Shown: positions 45,382 through 56,446, numbered from the stretch's first letter. The stretch: DNA of 64,000 nt from Polyporus tsugae (GCA_024305745.1 JAHRBS010000002.1:930001-994000); one strand, 5' to 3'. Notes: generated by a model not told the origin, from the sequence alone. A program made the numbers and translations.

Positions 45382-46925
45382 ATGGCAAGTCTGTTTGGTT
45401 TCCAGGGACAGAGTAAAGGGGCGGCCAAAAAGGCGTCCGCTCTGCGGTTTGGCATTCTCGGAGCTGCGCGTATTGGCCCTGAAGCGCTTTTCAAGCCAGC
45501 GAAGACTCATCCTGACGTGGTCGTCACGGCCGTCGCGTGCAGGGACAAGGAACGCGGTCACCGGTATGAGCGGAAGCACAACATCCCAAGGACCTTCTCA
45601 GGCTCGAATGCTTATCATGGTGCGTCGTTCTGCCTGTTTGTGAGCCCTCGAAGAACTCATCATCATCATCTTTACTTGGCTTGCAGAACTGGTCACTGAT
45701 CCTGACATCGACGCAGTTTATGTTGCAGTACGTAAGATTGGCCGCTGAGCGAAACGCTGGAGTTTACGTCTGTGGATCTCAGCTCCCAAATGGCCTCCAC
45801 TTTGAGTGGGCGATGCGCGCGTTGGAAGCCGGGAAGCATGTGTTGGTAGAGAAGCCCATAACCAACACTGCCGAGGAAGCGCGGCAGATCTTTGCACTCG
45901 CAGAGAAACAAGACCTCGTTGCCGTCGAGGCTTTGCATTCTGTGTGAGTGAATTGGGTGGACATTTTTGCATGCGCTCGCCGCCGCTCAATTCCTAATTC
46001 TGTAGATTCCATCCGGCGAGCCACCGCGTGCGCGATATTGTCGAAAGCGGCGAACTGGGAAAGGTCAAGAGCGTCGTCTCGCGCTTCGTGATCCCCACCC
46101 TTCTCTCGCCGCTGCTCTTCGAGAAGGACGACGTCCGGTTCCGCTACGACCTCGGAGGTGGCTGCATGACGGACATGGGAGGTAGGCACCCGCTCCACAT
46201 TCCTCTCGATCCGGTGCCCTATCTTGACCCGTCCACCGGCACCGAATAGTGTACCCCCTCGCGGCGATCCGCTTCATGACCTCGACCGATACCGTGCCGC
46301 TTGAAGTCACGTCCGCGACGGCCATCGGCCACCCAAAAGACCCCGAGAGGATCGACCGCGCCATGAACGTCACGTATGCCCTCCCGGGTTCGGACGCGAC
46401 CGCGGAGATATGCATCGACTTTGCCCTGCCAGGCTGGGGTCCGTTCGGGATCCTCCCGCACATGCTGAGGACGGAGATCACCATCAAGCTCGAGGGCGGC
46501 GAGGTCTTCGTGTATAACTTCGTCAAGCCGAGCGCGTTCCATTTCATCCGCGTCAAGCCGAGGAAGGGATTTGGGAGGTTCGAGCAGGTGTACAAGTTCA
46601 AGGATGGGAAGGGGGACAAGTCGTGGTCGACGTGAGTATTGTAGCCACTCATTGGGCGGAACAAGAGGCCAAAACACTGAAATACGTTGGCTCAGGTACC
46701 GGTACCAGCTCGAGGCTTTCGTGGACAAAGTGCGCGGTCGGGATCCTGCGAATTGGCGCGAGCCTGCCAAGTCTGTCTCGGAATTGCAAACGGTTGAGAG
46801 GGTTTATGTCAAGGTAAATCTAGTGGCCCTTCTGCAGCACCGAATAGTACTCACCGAATAATTAGGCTGGTTTACCGCTGAGGAGAGCCTCATCGTACAT
46901 TTCATCGGATGAGACTTCTGCTTAG
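45382..46925 (+). CDS. Gfo/Idh/MocA family NAD(P)-dependent oxidoreductase (dihydrodiol/xylose dehydrogenase-like)
   Basis: Seven exons (45382-45619, 45687-45727, 45783-45943, 46006-46181, 46250-46631, 46696-46813, 46866-46925) give 391 aa. The Rossmann nucleotide-binding start is RFGILGAARIGPEALFKPA. DPDIDAVYVALPNGLHFEW and KHVLVEKPITN follow, where EKP is the catalytic-Lys motif of the family. VEALHSVFHPASHRV and YDLGGGCMTDMGVYPLAAIR are also family landmarks. The closest known types are fungal D-xylose 1-dehydrogenase (NADP+) and dimeric dihydrodiol dehydrogenase. The substrate cannot be fixed from sequence. The ATG at 45382 is the first in frame; the cofactor motif follows at residue 22. 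Confidence 0.9.
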
Positions 46926-47163
46926 AATTTGATATTGACCTGGTAATGACCGGTGACAACCTAATGACCTTCCTAAGTGGGGTCTGTTTGATTTGTGAAG
47001 GTCGTGGATGATCGACTATCGAGGGACAAATAACCACCATGGCGCCTAAAACGCGAAAACGTGCATCGGTCGCAATCGATCCATTCAGATCAGGTTAGTT
47101 CGCAGAAAATTGCGCGCAGAGCGCCATTTACGCACGAAATATTGTACTTTTAAAGAGCATTGT

Positions 47164-48544
47164 CTATGACATCTCAACATCCTCATCATCATCACTCTCG
47201 TCAACGTCCTCCCAGCCCTCTCCATCGTCGTTCCCGTCTTTTTCTGGAGACGGGTGAATGCCTAATGTTTCCAGCTTCGAGATGAGCTCCTGGGTATGTT
47301 CTAGCAGAGGCGCATCAGGGTGTTCCTGGTTTACATGCAGCTGAGGAACAGACATCGTCAGGGCAAGAAAATCGGTGTGTAATTATGGCTGTACGAACCA
47401 TTTGACAGGTCTCTAGACAATCTCGTCCGTCCTGCGCGAGCTCCTCCCATGTCAGTTCATCAACCTTGCCACCGTTCTCCTGTGCTTGCTCCGCCATAAG
47501 AAAGAAACACCAGCCCTCGAGGTACCACGCCTCAACCTCTTGATCGTCGGAAGCCATGATCCCTTGTAGGACGAGGAGCGCGGGGGTATATAGAGACAAT
47601 TCCAGGAAGAGTTTCACGATTAATAGTCGGGCGGGTATGGGCGGTAGTTGTGGATCGTCTAAGTGCTTCACGTTACGGCAAGGAAGGGTGTTGTGCGTAC
47701 GAAAGGGCCTTACCGAGATCGAGGTCTTTCCATTGCGACCATGCCTGCTCTAAGCAGACCTTCGCGTCGTCTGGTCTTTGCTGGGACATCCGAACGGAGG
47801 CCAGCGCTTGGAGTGCCTCAGTATTCCCGGGGTCGGTTTGTAGCGCGAGATGTAGGAGATCCTCGCACGTCCTCTCTGCAGCTGGGTCATCACTTCATGA
47901 AGACCGAAGCGTTAACCTCGCCGCGCGCTGGACAGAGTAGATGGGCGTACCAAAGATCATACGAAGGATCCATCCAAATCTCCACCATCCCAATCAAAGC
48001 CCGCACAATATTTCTCCTTCTCTCCGCTTCATCCTCTCTCGCGTTCGAGGAGTCAACAGCCCGCTCCTTGCCCTTCAGCTGATTTGACAGAAGGTCGACC
48101 GCGCTCTGATAGTACCGCAACGCGAGGTGCGGATCGTCGTCGCTCAGCTGTGCGAGGTAGAGGTATGCGGATGGGGGAGGAGAAGCAGGGGCACCAGCAT
48201 GTGGTGGGACGAGCGACTGGAAGGTCTGGAACCGGCATGGCAAAGTTTCAGCACGGCGACACTACCTGGATATGTACTATGTATAGACTCACCTCTTTCG
48301 CCGCAAGGATCTCACCCGTTTCAAGTTGCGTCACGCCCAGTATCTCCCTAGCCTCCACATTCCCTGGTTCATGCTCGAGCATCCGTCGCGCAAAACGGCC
48401 GGCGAGCTCATAGTCGCATTGAACGATGAGGGTTTGAGCTTTTTCTAGCAGCGCAGGTATTGAAGGCACAGGCGTAGGGCCATCTGAGGTGTTTTCTGTA
48501 AGAACGGGCTTGATCTTTCTGGTTTTTGGTCGAGTGCGTCCCAT
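47164..48544 (-). CDS. ACL4: TPR assembly chaperone of ribosomal protein L4, Acl4-like
   Basis: Five exons (48544-48293, 48225-47951, 47892-47714, 47658-47399, 47340-47164) give 380 aa. A basic N-terminus (MGRTRPKTRKIKP) precedes TPR helices: LLEKAQTLIVQCDYELAGRF, YLAQLSDDDPHLALRYYQSA, ALASVRMSQQRPDDAK, and AWYLEGWCFFLMAEQ. The very acidic tail DGEGWEDVDESDDDEDVEMS is characteristic of Acl4, which escorts newly made Rpl4 into the nucleus for 60S assembly. The assignment rests on TPR order, length and tail. The gene shares a 173-bp upstream region with the divergent gene at 48718. Confidence 0.82.
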
Positions 48545-48717
48545 GGCGAGGAGATGGAGACTTGGTGGATCGAAAGGGACAACAATTACAGGGCGCTTAG
48601 ATCAAGCCAGGCTCCATCGGCTACCCGACGTGACGCATTCATCTTGTCCTCCGACCACCAAGACGCCCCGCGTACCTCGTATACATCGTCCTCTGCTGTT
48701 TTATCCTTCATCACGTA

Positions 48718-49960
48718 ATGGACGCGTTGGATGCCAAAGGCAAACAGAAGGCCACTGATGATGGACTCTTCACGGAACGCCTCGAGATGCTTTTCGAGCA
48801 GTGTCTTGGAAACCTCCGCATATTCGCAGACCGAGAAGGTCGCCCGTTCGAAGAGGTAGGTGCGAGTGGTGGGGAAGAAGAGCAAGGAGCAGCCTGAGTA
48901 TGAGGTTCTGCAGGTTAGGCGGCGTATGGCCGAGCTGTACTGCAAGTTTCTCTTCGGCGGTGCTATCTCCCAATCTCCTGTGGATGACCATAAGGAGCGC
49001 AGTACGTCGTTCTCCCGTTCTTGATCCTCCAGTGACGGAGTCGCTTAATTGTGTCTAGTCAGAAGAGTGCTCGAAAATGTGTCGCAAGAACTTGAGTCCC
49101 TCGAGACGTTAGCCGGTATTCAATCCTTCTTCCTCGTCGTGAATCCTCACGACCCAGATGACCAGGGCTTCTTGGGTGGCACAATCGTAGGACGCGAGTT
49201 CTGGCGCGGCCACCGTGGTTGCGGTGCGCCTGGTGCAGAGGCGTTCAAAGTCCAATCTATGCGCGTTATCCCACAACCTCCAAGCACCATGTCTGCCCAC
49301 ACCGTCCCGCCGACCGTTCAGAGCGCTGCTTCCCGAAAGAAGGGGCCCGCTAGGGAGGTCAAGAACGAACTATATGCGGGTATACGGAACGCACTCAGGT
49401 TAGTTTCCCTCAGATCTGGGGACATTACACGGGCTTAACACTATCGTCTAGGGCCGTATCTGGTGTGCGAAACGCGGAAATGAAATGGACGAACCACTCC
49501 AAGTTGGTTGTGTACAGAGTCCGCATCAACGGCTGGCCAGATAGCGTCCCTGTGCAAAACCCCTCGATGTTGTCCTCGACACAAAACAAGCTACTACTCG
49601 ACCTGCTCCGCGATGGCAAGCTGTACTTTTCCCCCTTGGAAGATGCATCAGCCCCAGAGACAAACGCCAAAGTGGATGAGGTGTTATCAGAACGGGACGG
49701 CGAAGATTCGATGTTCGAGGACTGGCTGTCCGAGGGGACTGAGGGTGCTGGTTACCAAACAAGTTACGGCCAAGTTCCAACGGTATGCAAGCGCCTCCGT
49801 AAAATATATGACCGACCCTGATACCAATATGAAGCAGCAGGGTGATTCAACACGGCCATCCCCTACGCCAACGATGCAGGTTGACGAATCTACAGGAATG
49901 CCGCGGGCAGACAATGCAGATAGTATCTCGACTTCGAAGCGGAGGCGCGTCGAAGACTGA
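48718..49960 (+). CDS. conserved hypothetical protein, probably nuclear
   Basis: Five exons (48718-48855, 48914-49001, 49059-49398, 49452-49782, 49838-49960) give 339 aa. I do not recognise the family. Residues 1-120 look helical and globular (LFTERLEMLFEQCLGNLRIF, RMAELYCKFLFGG, RRVLENVSQELESLE), followed by GFLGGTIVGREFWRG. The middle is basic (SRKKGPAREVKNEL). A more ordered part follows (EMKWTNHSKLVVYRVRINGW), and the end is STSKRRRVED, a likely nuclear localisation signal. If the last 55-bp intron (49783-49837) is retained, the protein would stop at 49821 without the signal. The stop at 49960 is immediately next to the convergent HET gene stop at 49961. Confidence 0.7.
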
Positions 49961-52375
49961 TCATATACCATTCCACGATTGTCCAAATATTAGAGTGTTC
50001 TCCTGCCTCAAAAGCAAACCATTCACATCCGTTTCCACTCCTTCGTTCTCCTCGATTCCCTGGTCATGATCGCCTCCCTCGTCCCTTTCCTCGCTCTCCG
50101 AGAGAGCTTTCCCCGAGTTGTTTTGCAGTGGACACCTGTCAGAAAGTTCGATGGTGAGGTTGAACAGGTACTCCCGTATGGCGCCAAACTGCCGGAACGA
50201 CCGAGTCACGTTGTGCAGGCTCATTCGCAAAGCCCGGCGCGCCGTCGATGGTCCAGCAGGCAAGTCAAACGTCATCCACGCTATGTTCGCGGCCTCCGCC
50301 CGCAGCGCGAAGATGCTCTCGCCCCCCTTCACTAGCCACCATGCGTCACCCGCCCGAGTCCTGCAGTGGACAGTGGCCTCCATCGCTTCTGGATTTCTCC
50401 CAAGGCGGATAAGGATCTCCTCCGCGCCATCGGCCGCTGACGACAGTAGAAAGATGTCGTCCTTGCGGTGGAAGAGGCCTGTCCGGGGAAAGGGTCCGTT
50501 CACAGCGTTGGACATACCCTCCAGCCTCGGCGCGTGGGTGACGGTGAAGCCCTGCCCCGCCAGCAAGTTGCGGCTCCAGTCGCACAGGCGGATGGTGCGC
50601 CGCGTGAGGAGGCTGTTCTCATCCCGCACCGACCACGGACTCAGGGAGTCGACGAGGGAGACGTCATCTTCGAGCAGGGGTTGGCCGCGAATGAGCACGT
50701 CCAACGACTGGATGGGCAGATTGGCCTGGACAAGGTCTGCAGGCGACAGCGAGACGGTGCGGAAAGCCGTCAGCACCCCGGCGGTGCCCCCTCTTATCCA
50801 GCCTACGTCGACCTTCGACTCCTGGTCTGTGGGCTGGTCCTCGGTGGAAGCGGCACGAGAGATGGGGAGCGCAACAAGCCGTCCGAAGCTGTCCTCGCAT
50901 TCGAGGATGGCGAAGTGTGTGGGGGCGAACGGGACGGGTTGCTCCAACGGGGCACATACCGCGTGCTGCCCAGAGCCGAAGAAGAATGAGAGGGAGCTGC
51001 GTGAGAAGGGGCTTTGCTTGAGGGGGATCATGGGGAAGTGAGTTCGAATGCCGTAGGATGTCATCTGGTACTCAGGAAGGGGTAGGCGGGTGGTCCCCCC
51101 CAGCCGTTCCGCGATCCGCTTGTGGGAGAGCGGCTTCACCTGTCCAGCGAAGGCGAATGCAGCCGGCGACGGCGCGAGGAGGAACCGGAGATCGGAGACG
51201 GACGGTAGCGATTCGTCGCAAGAGTCGCCCCAGGCGAAGATGCTCTGGTCTGGGATGGCGAGGAGGATAGCTTCCTGGAGGCGCACGAACGCGTGTCGAC
51301 CCTCTCCGTAGTTGGTCGTGAGGTGGAGCCCGAAGATGCCCAGGAGTGAGTATGCCTGGTCCTCGACTCGGGTGGTCTCCCGCTTCGACGCCCACGACAT
51401 CCGACGAGCGACACTCGCCGTATACACGGCTTGCTCTTGGTTCAGGATGGCGCGGTCTACACCTGTCACCTCTTCGATGACACGGGATAGAGTGCTCTTC
51501 GTCCCAAGGGGTCTCCAGTTACGGGAGAAGAAAACCAAATAACGAGGGGCAATGAGCTCCTGCAGCGTCCATCCGCGTGTGTGCCATCGAGCGCGGCGGA
51601 ACTGAGAGTCTAGGTCATCTATGGCGTCATCGTCGTCGACGTCTACCAGGTAGACGTAGCAGATGCTCGCGCGACTGTACCATTCGAACATCGAGTTGAT
51701 AGCTTCCGAGAGCTCTGCGCTGCTAGTTTTGTCGATGCAACAGGAGTCGACCCAAAGGAGCTCGTACCCATCTGCTCGGGCGAGAGCGCAAGCGTGTCGG
51801 AGCTTCATTGAGACTTCGGGGGAAGATAGGATGGATGGAGGAATGAGGTCCTCGGATAACTGGAAGGATCTGTTATCGCAAGCACTGGAAACGAGCGCAT
51901 CGGAGCGGGCACGCTGAACTGATGTAAGGAGAGGCTCCAACCAGTCGAGATGCGGGGTGACAAATGCACCAGTGTAGTTGTCGCAGACCCTCCGGAGGAT
52001 TGATGGGCAGGAATGTCGGCGATGCGCTGCTAGCCAGAGAAAGACGGAAATGGCGCCTAGCATGGAAATACACGTCCTTGTTGCCTGAAGGCCCAGGGAG
52101 TGCATCTTTGACGATTCCTCGACATGTTTCGGGGTCTCAGGCGGTGTGTTCCCCCGCTTCCGGCAGGCCGTCTGGATGGCAAGAATGTCCTGATACGATT
52201 GCTCACCACCCCGGACCCAAGTGTGGGAGAGAATGGCGTATGGTGCATCCAGGGGACTATTGATCCAACGGAACTCGCCAGTAGTGGTATCTAGTAATCG
52301 CATCGTTATTCTATGCTGTGTATCCAATGGGTCAATAGGGCCGACTATCGATGATATGGACAACGCACGCTGCAT
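49961..52375 (-). CDS. HET-domain (heterokaryon incompatibility-like) protein
   Basis: A single 804-codon minus-strand exon. HET-domain hallmarks are present: a start MRLLDTTTGEFRW, AILSHTW, LLWVDSCCIDKTSSAELSEA, INSMFEWYSRASICYVYLVD, and ARWHTRGWTLQELIAPRYLV. The family usually begins at MRLLDT, so the true start may be the internal ATG near 52303, giving 780 aa. Between HTW and the CIDK block lies an unusually long insert of about 140 residues with a hydrophobic helix (CISMLGAISVFLWLAAHRR). The C-terminal half has no named domain and an acidic tail. HET domains trigger cell death after recognition of non-self in some fungi. This gene has no visible NACHT or repeat sensor, so its role is open. 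Confidence 0.9.
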   Translation of the reverse strand: MQRALSISSIVGPIDPLDTQHRITMRLLDTTTGEFRWINSPLDAPYAILSHTWVRGGEQSYQDILAIQTACRKRGNTPPETPKHVEESSKMHSLGLQATRTCISMLGAISVFLWLAAHRRHSCPSILRRVCDNYTGAFVTPHLDWLEPLLTSVQRARSDALVSSACDNRSFQLSEDLIPPSILSSPEVSMKLRHACALARADGYELLWVDSCCIDKTSSAELSEAINSMFEWYSRASICYVYLVDVDDDDAIDDLDSQFRRARWHTRGWTLQELIAPRYLVFFSRNWRPLGTKSTLSRVIEEVTGVDRAILNQEQAVYTASVARRMSWASKRETTRVEDQAYSLLGIFGLHLTTNYGEGRHAFVRLQEAILLAIPDQSIFAWGDSCDESLPSVSDLRFLLAPSPAAFAFAGQVKPLSHKRIAERLGGTTRLPLPEYQMTSYGIRTHFPMIPLKQSPFSRSSLSFFFGSGQHAVCAPLEQPVPFAPTHFAILECEDSFGRLVALPISRAASTEDQPTDQESKVDVGWIRGGTAGVLTAFRTVSLSPADLVQANLPIQSLDVLIRGQPLLEDDVSLVDSLSPWSVRDENSLLTRRTIRLCDWSRNLLAGQGFTVTHAPRLEGMSNAVNGPFPRTGLFHRKDDIFLLSSAADGAEEILIRLGRNPEAMEATVHCRTRAGDAWWLVKGGESIFALRAEAANIAWMTFDLPAGPSTARRALRMSLHNVTRSFRQFGAIREYLFNLTIELSDRCPLQNNSGKALSESEERDEGGDHDQGIEENEGVETDVNGLLLRQENTLIFGQSWNGI

Positions 52376-52716
52376 GAAAGCTTGACAGGCAGTTAAAAGG
52401 ATTGAGTAGACGACGATCCAATGGCCCTAACAGTTCGTGAGTCTTTGGCGGAGTATTCTTGGCGCCCAGGTACTCACTGAAGCCGTCCAACGTGAAATAG
52501 CAGGGGAGACCGACAGGCCAGCCCCATGAATTATAAGGGCAGCCAGGGCGTTGAGCGGTTGCAATACTATCAGGCTTCCAAGGACAACGTGTCCGTGTCC
52601 GTGTCCGGGCACGCAGGCCGCCGTCATGTGGTGTCGTGAACAGCTCTTTAGCGTCAACATTGACGGAGGAATCTTCACCAGTGACCACGTCCGCGATCAC
52701 AGGAATTGAAACACTA
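52376..52716. other. 5' flank of the HET gene, no gene seen
   Basis: 341 bp between the HET gene and the MITE. TA at 52715-52716 is the left target duplication of the MITE. Confidence 0.5.
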
Positions 52717-52812
52717 GTTCCGCTCAGAATTGGCGTATTTTCGAGGCGCCCGTATTTCGTACGCCCGTATTTTGAGATACGATCGGCGCGACGGTCACAG
52801 CTGCCCAGTCAC
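52717..52812 (+). repeat. left terminal inverted repeat of MITE
   Basis: 96 bases that pair with 53121-53216 with one mismatch. Confidence 0.88.
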
Positions 52813-53120
52813 GGAAGTCGCTCATCATGTACTTAGCACGCTGCGGGTGTCGAGTCCTTGTCTCTCGTCATCGTGAATCGTTGTTCCTTCATTCTCCAGC
52901 TACTCTTTCATAATGCTATTGGCCGTAAGTCTATCGGAAAGAAGCCCAGCACTGTGGTAAATACCATAAAGACTCAAGGCCAACTTCCTGAGGCCGCCTA
53001 GGCCAAATTTGCCAAACACTGACTTGGTGGTATTATTGGAAGGGGGCATGCGTATAACAGCCAGTACTTAGATCAAACAAAGTTGGATTATGCAGCAGAA
53101 TCCGGGTCGCGACCGAGTCT

Positions 53121-53216
53121 GTGACTGGGCGGCTGTGACCGTCGCGCCGATCGTATCTCAAAATACGGGCGTACGAAATACGGGCGCCTCGAAAATACGC
53201 CAATTCTGAGCGGAAC
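53121..53216 (-). repeat. right terminal inverted repeat of MITE
   Basis: Reverse complement of 52717-52812 with one mismatch. It contains an internal near-repeat of CCCGTATTTCGTACG and CCCGTATTTTGAGATACG type that could fold on itself. Confidence 0.85.
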
Positions 53217-53218
53217 TA

Positions 53219-53548
53219 CTACTGTGTACCCAGCATCGCCTCTCCGTTCATATACATACAATCTAGACGCCTCACCGGTATCAACCGGCCATCCTGTGCG
53301 ACCAACTGGCCTGCCGGACAGATAGCGAACATCCTCGAGAATATGAATGCAATGCCTCCTGTGTCATAGAACGATTGAGAGCTCACCGAGTGCAGATGCA
53401 GTCCGGAACGGATGGCAATGCTTTCAAGTGTGCCGGCGAGTCCGTGTATCGCAACATTGTGTCGGTCATGATCTGAAAGAGTTGTGAGTGTAACATGGTT
53501 CGATGAAAGAGCTTCGAGACACCAGTCCATAGCAAAGAGTCCGGACAT
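53219..53548 (-). CDS. possible small ORF abutting the MITE
   Basis: 109 codons with a proper ATG (MSGLFAMDWCLEALSSNHVT) and stop TAG at 53219-53221, one base beyond the MITE target site. The sequence looks partly protein-like (TLESIAIRSGLHLHS) but has no recognised domain. It might be the truncated end of a gene cut by the MITE, or chance. Confidence 0.28.
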   Translation of the reverse strand: MSGLFAMDWCLEALSSNHVTLTTLSDHDRHNVAIHGLAGTLESIAIRSGLHLHSVSSQSFYDTGGIAFIFSRMFAICPAGQLVAQDGRLIPVRRLDCMYMNGEAMLGTQ

Positions 53549-53631
53549 GCATCAGTCTGATTACGAAAAGAGGGCGAGTGTGTGCGTGGAGTGGAGTGGT
53601 ATTAGTGTCCTCTACGATACATGATTATAAA

Positions 53632-54798
53632 TTATGCAGTACTGGTTTTGTTGCGATCCTCCGCTTTCGGTGCGAGTTCGTAACCTGCGAATCCCTGGGA
53701 TGCTTGCACAACGTCGTCGGGAGCATCGGGTTCAAGATGTCCCTGCTCGTTTCGCCGAGCCCTACACGAAGTATGAGGTATCAGTAAGGTCGCAACAGGA
53801 AAGATAGGAATACTAGCCGGAAGAATGTGTATGACAAAACAATGTCATCTAAATTCCTGCATGCAGGATCATCCAGGACATCACGGTCGATAAAGAACAG
53901 CAGCGGCATGTCGACTTCCTCTCCAGCAAGTAGCCTCTGCTCCTCGAAACAGAAGCATTCCACCTTCGCAAAGTATGGTGCAATCTACCGGCTCTAGCAT
54001 TCAGTTCGGAAGCCCCATGGATAATGGATGATTACGTACCCTGTCTGGGGTAACGTTGTACGTCGCAATACCGATAATGTCCTTGTCCGAAGTGTTCTTG
54101 GCTTTGTAGAACGCAAGGCTAGTTTCCCCAGGCAGCACGCTCACGAACCTCTGTTGCGGAATAAAGGACCACGGAAGCGCGTCGGATGTGTCCGCATTGA
54201 AGTGGACCTTGATGCGCTTCGCATCTTCGACGGGAACAAGTCGCTCCGCCTCATATTTGCCCATTCCAACCTTAGGCGTACCTGCAAATCCTGTTGCGGC
54301 ACAGAACATGCGGTACAGTGGGACCGCGGCGTACGTCACACCTACACCGAGGACAATCTGACAGGTGGTGTATCAAAAGTTTGAGCACGATGAGCGATGG
54401 TAGCAGGACGTACGACGGCTGTAGTGTACATAAGCAGGCTACGGTTTCGAGCCGCATACATCTCCTGCCGGGACTTAAACTGTGGACGAGATCCTGGAGG
54501 AGGCGTCCCAGAAGACGACGGTCCAGCATTTGTTGATGCTGCTCTCCATGAACCACGGCCAGTCGACGGTCTTCCGCGAGGGAGTGGATGCGAAGATGTG
54601 CGCCATGTATGTCGCGGGACCGTGTGTATGCCATTCTGTGTCACAGGTATCACTGAGACAGCACAAGAAGGGAAGCCATAGCGCACGTACGTGAGCTGTA
54701 CTTATGGGACTAGAGACGTCTGTTTTGAATGAGGACAGACATGGCCCCCTACAGGCTGGTCGCAGGAGAGCGGCAGCGCGGAGTCCGAGATGGTTCAT
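53632..54798 (-). CDS. COX11: cytochrome c oxidase assembly protein COX11
   Basis: Five exons (54798-54691, 54635-54414, 54357-54040, 53984-53818, 53761-53632) give 314 aa. The N-terminus is presequence-like (MNHLGLRAAALLRPACRG). Then comes QEMYAARNRSLLMYTTAV and the single membrane helix IVLGVGVTYAAVPLYRMFCAATGF. The intermembrane-space domain has WSFIPQQRFVSVLPGETSLA, and the copper-binding CFCFEEQ followed by DMPLLFFIDRD. The C-terminal exon reads ARRNEQGHLEPDAPDDVVQA. COX11 delivers copper to the CuB site of Cox1 at the inner mitochondrial membrane. The last intron (53817-53762) starts with GC rather than GT. Reading on without splicing gives a hydrophobic nonsense tail, so the family-like last exon supports GC-AG splicing. 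Confidence 0.92.
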
Positions 54799-55008
54799 GG
54801 CGAGAGGAGGGCGCTACAGTCGTCCCGCCTCTTTCCGACTTACGACCATCTGTCTCGACTCAGTGGCCCGCGCGCCTCGTCACCTTCCTTCAGCCGCTTA
54901 CCCCACGCTCCGGGCCCTGGCAGGGTTCACGTTCATTGCCCGATCCCCTCTGTGAAACAATCTGGGTCCTACAGCCGCATCTCACTTCGTCCCCTGGAGT
55001 CGCCTGTT

Positions 55009-56098
55009 ATGTCCGCAGCCTCGTCCTCGACGGCCGCCTCTTCCTCTAAGCTAAATGGGCCGTCAGCGGACGATGTTGAGAAGCTACTGAACAGAGAGGC
55101 GACAGCCTTCCAACGGGAGATGGAGGTTGAGCGTATTCTGAAGGCTTTCAAGCTCAAGTACGTCCCCGTTGCAAGCTTCTCACCCATATACTCACCGACA
55201 GCTCCTCCGAAACCTTTTGAATCTTTATAGCCCCTACGAAATCCTGGATCTCGGCGAAGAGGCTAGCCCAGAAGACATTAAGAAGAAATACAGGCAGCTC
55301 TCGCTCTGTGAGCATCCCACCAAACCTCCGCGGCCCTGTGAATGGGGACGTAGCTTCGTGTTGAATTGACTATTGACTACCACCGTACGTTTCCTGACGT
55401 CTAGTCATCCATCCTGACAAGGCCCCCCACCCCCGCGCCCCAGAAGCATTTGATCTCCTCAAGAAGGTCCGTACCCCTTCCGCCACCCGCCTGCTCCCCC
55501 TGGCCTTGTCGCCCACACGATCAGCCACTCTCCCCGACAGAACCCACAGAAGTATGTGCTGATGCTGTTGTATTCGCAGGCTGAGTCTGAGTTGTCGGAC
55601 AAGACGAAACGGGAGGAGCTCGATGCCGTCATCAACCAAGCCCGTGTCGTGCTACTGAAGAACCTAGGGCTCCCTCCGACAACGCGTGATGACGACCCGA
55701 AGCTGAGGGGTTTGACACCTTTATGGAGGCAACAGATCCTCGCCAAATCCAAGGAGTTCCTCATAGACGAGGAGGTTCGAAGGCGAAAGTGAGTGGTCCC
55801 CGCATATATGCTAGGACACGATCCTGATGTCATCGCGTTAGAGCCTTCAAGATGAACCTCGCGAACGAGGGTCTGGAGGCTCGCAAGAAGGAAGATGAGG
55901 TGAACGCAAAGAAGAGGAAAGCAGAGGAGGAAGCCCAGTGGGAAGGTATGTCGGTCGTCACAATCCCTCGCAAACCTTCAACCGCTTACGTTGCATTATC
56001 CGCATGCAGACAATCGAGAGCAGAGGGTTGGCAACTGGAGAAACTTTTCCAACACCTCGAAAAAGAAGAAAAAGACGAAGATCGCCATTCTTGGATGA
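55009..56098 (+). CDS. J-domain protein of the DNAJC8/Spf31 splicing-associated type
   Basis: Six exons (55009-55157, 55231-55307, 55405-55466, 55580-55788, 55842-55945, 56010-56098) give 229 aa. A short helical N-terminus (VEKLLNREATAFQREMEVER) precedes the J domain: NPYEILDLGEEASPEDIKKK, YRQLSL, then IHPDKAPH with HPD. KLRGLTPLWRQQILAKSKEF and a Lys/Glu-rich helix follow, ending in a Lys-rich tail (SKKKKKTKIAILG) that could drive nuclear entry. Length and order match human DNAJC8 and fission yeast Spf31, spliceosome-associated J proteins. No zinc finger or C-terminal substrate domain is present, unlike the ER DnaJ at 2703. Confidence 0.88.
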
Positions 56099-56446
56099 AG
56101 GCGACACCGTCCTGTCCACTGGCAATGTATGTATTCTTAGAGGATTCCAACGACGCGATTGCCATCCGTCCCCGGACACGTTGCACAGACATGTATTTTT
56201 TTTTCACCACGGTTTAATAGATGGCTCATTGGGGCAACAAGTCGGAATAACCTGCGCATACATCAAGCTCGTGAAGAAGCATCGCATGAAGATCATCACT
56301 CCATCTCTTCCTTCAGTACAGTACACATACAACAACATTGTGCTCTGCGAATTATTTGCGCGTACGTTATGAACTCATCATCCCCGAAAATACAGCCTCT
56401 TATAGTATGGGCCGGAATACACAAGACACGATCACTCCAGTGCAAC
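56099..56446. other. convergent intergenic region, no gene seen
   Basis: 348 bp between the stops at 56098 and 56447, with a poly-T run near 56200. Confidence 0.6.

Larger units (their letters stand above)
52717..53216. mobile_element. 500-bp MITE with 96-bp near-perfect terminal inverted repeats
   Basis: The left arm starts GTTCCGCTCAGAATTGGCG, and the right arm is its reverse complement ending at 53216. Over 96 bases there is one mismatch (T/C at base 87). TA flanks both ends (52715-52716 and 53217-53218), as expected for Tc1/mariner-type insertion. The 300-bp core has no coding frame. High arm identity suggests a recent insertion or strong hairpin-based homogenisation. Confidence 0.88.
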
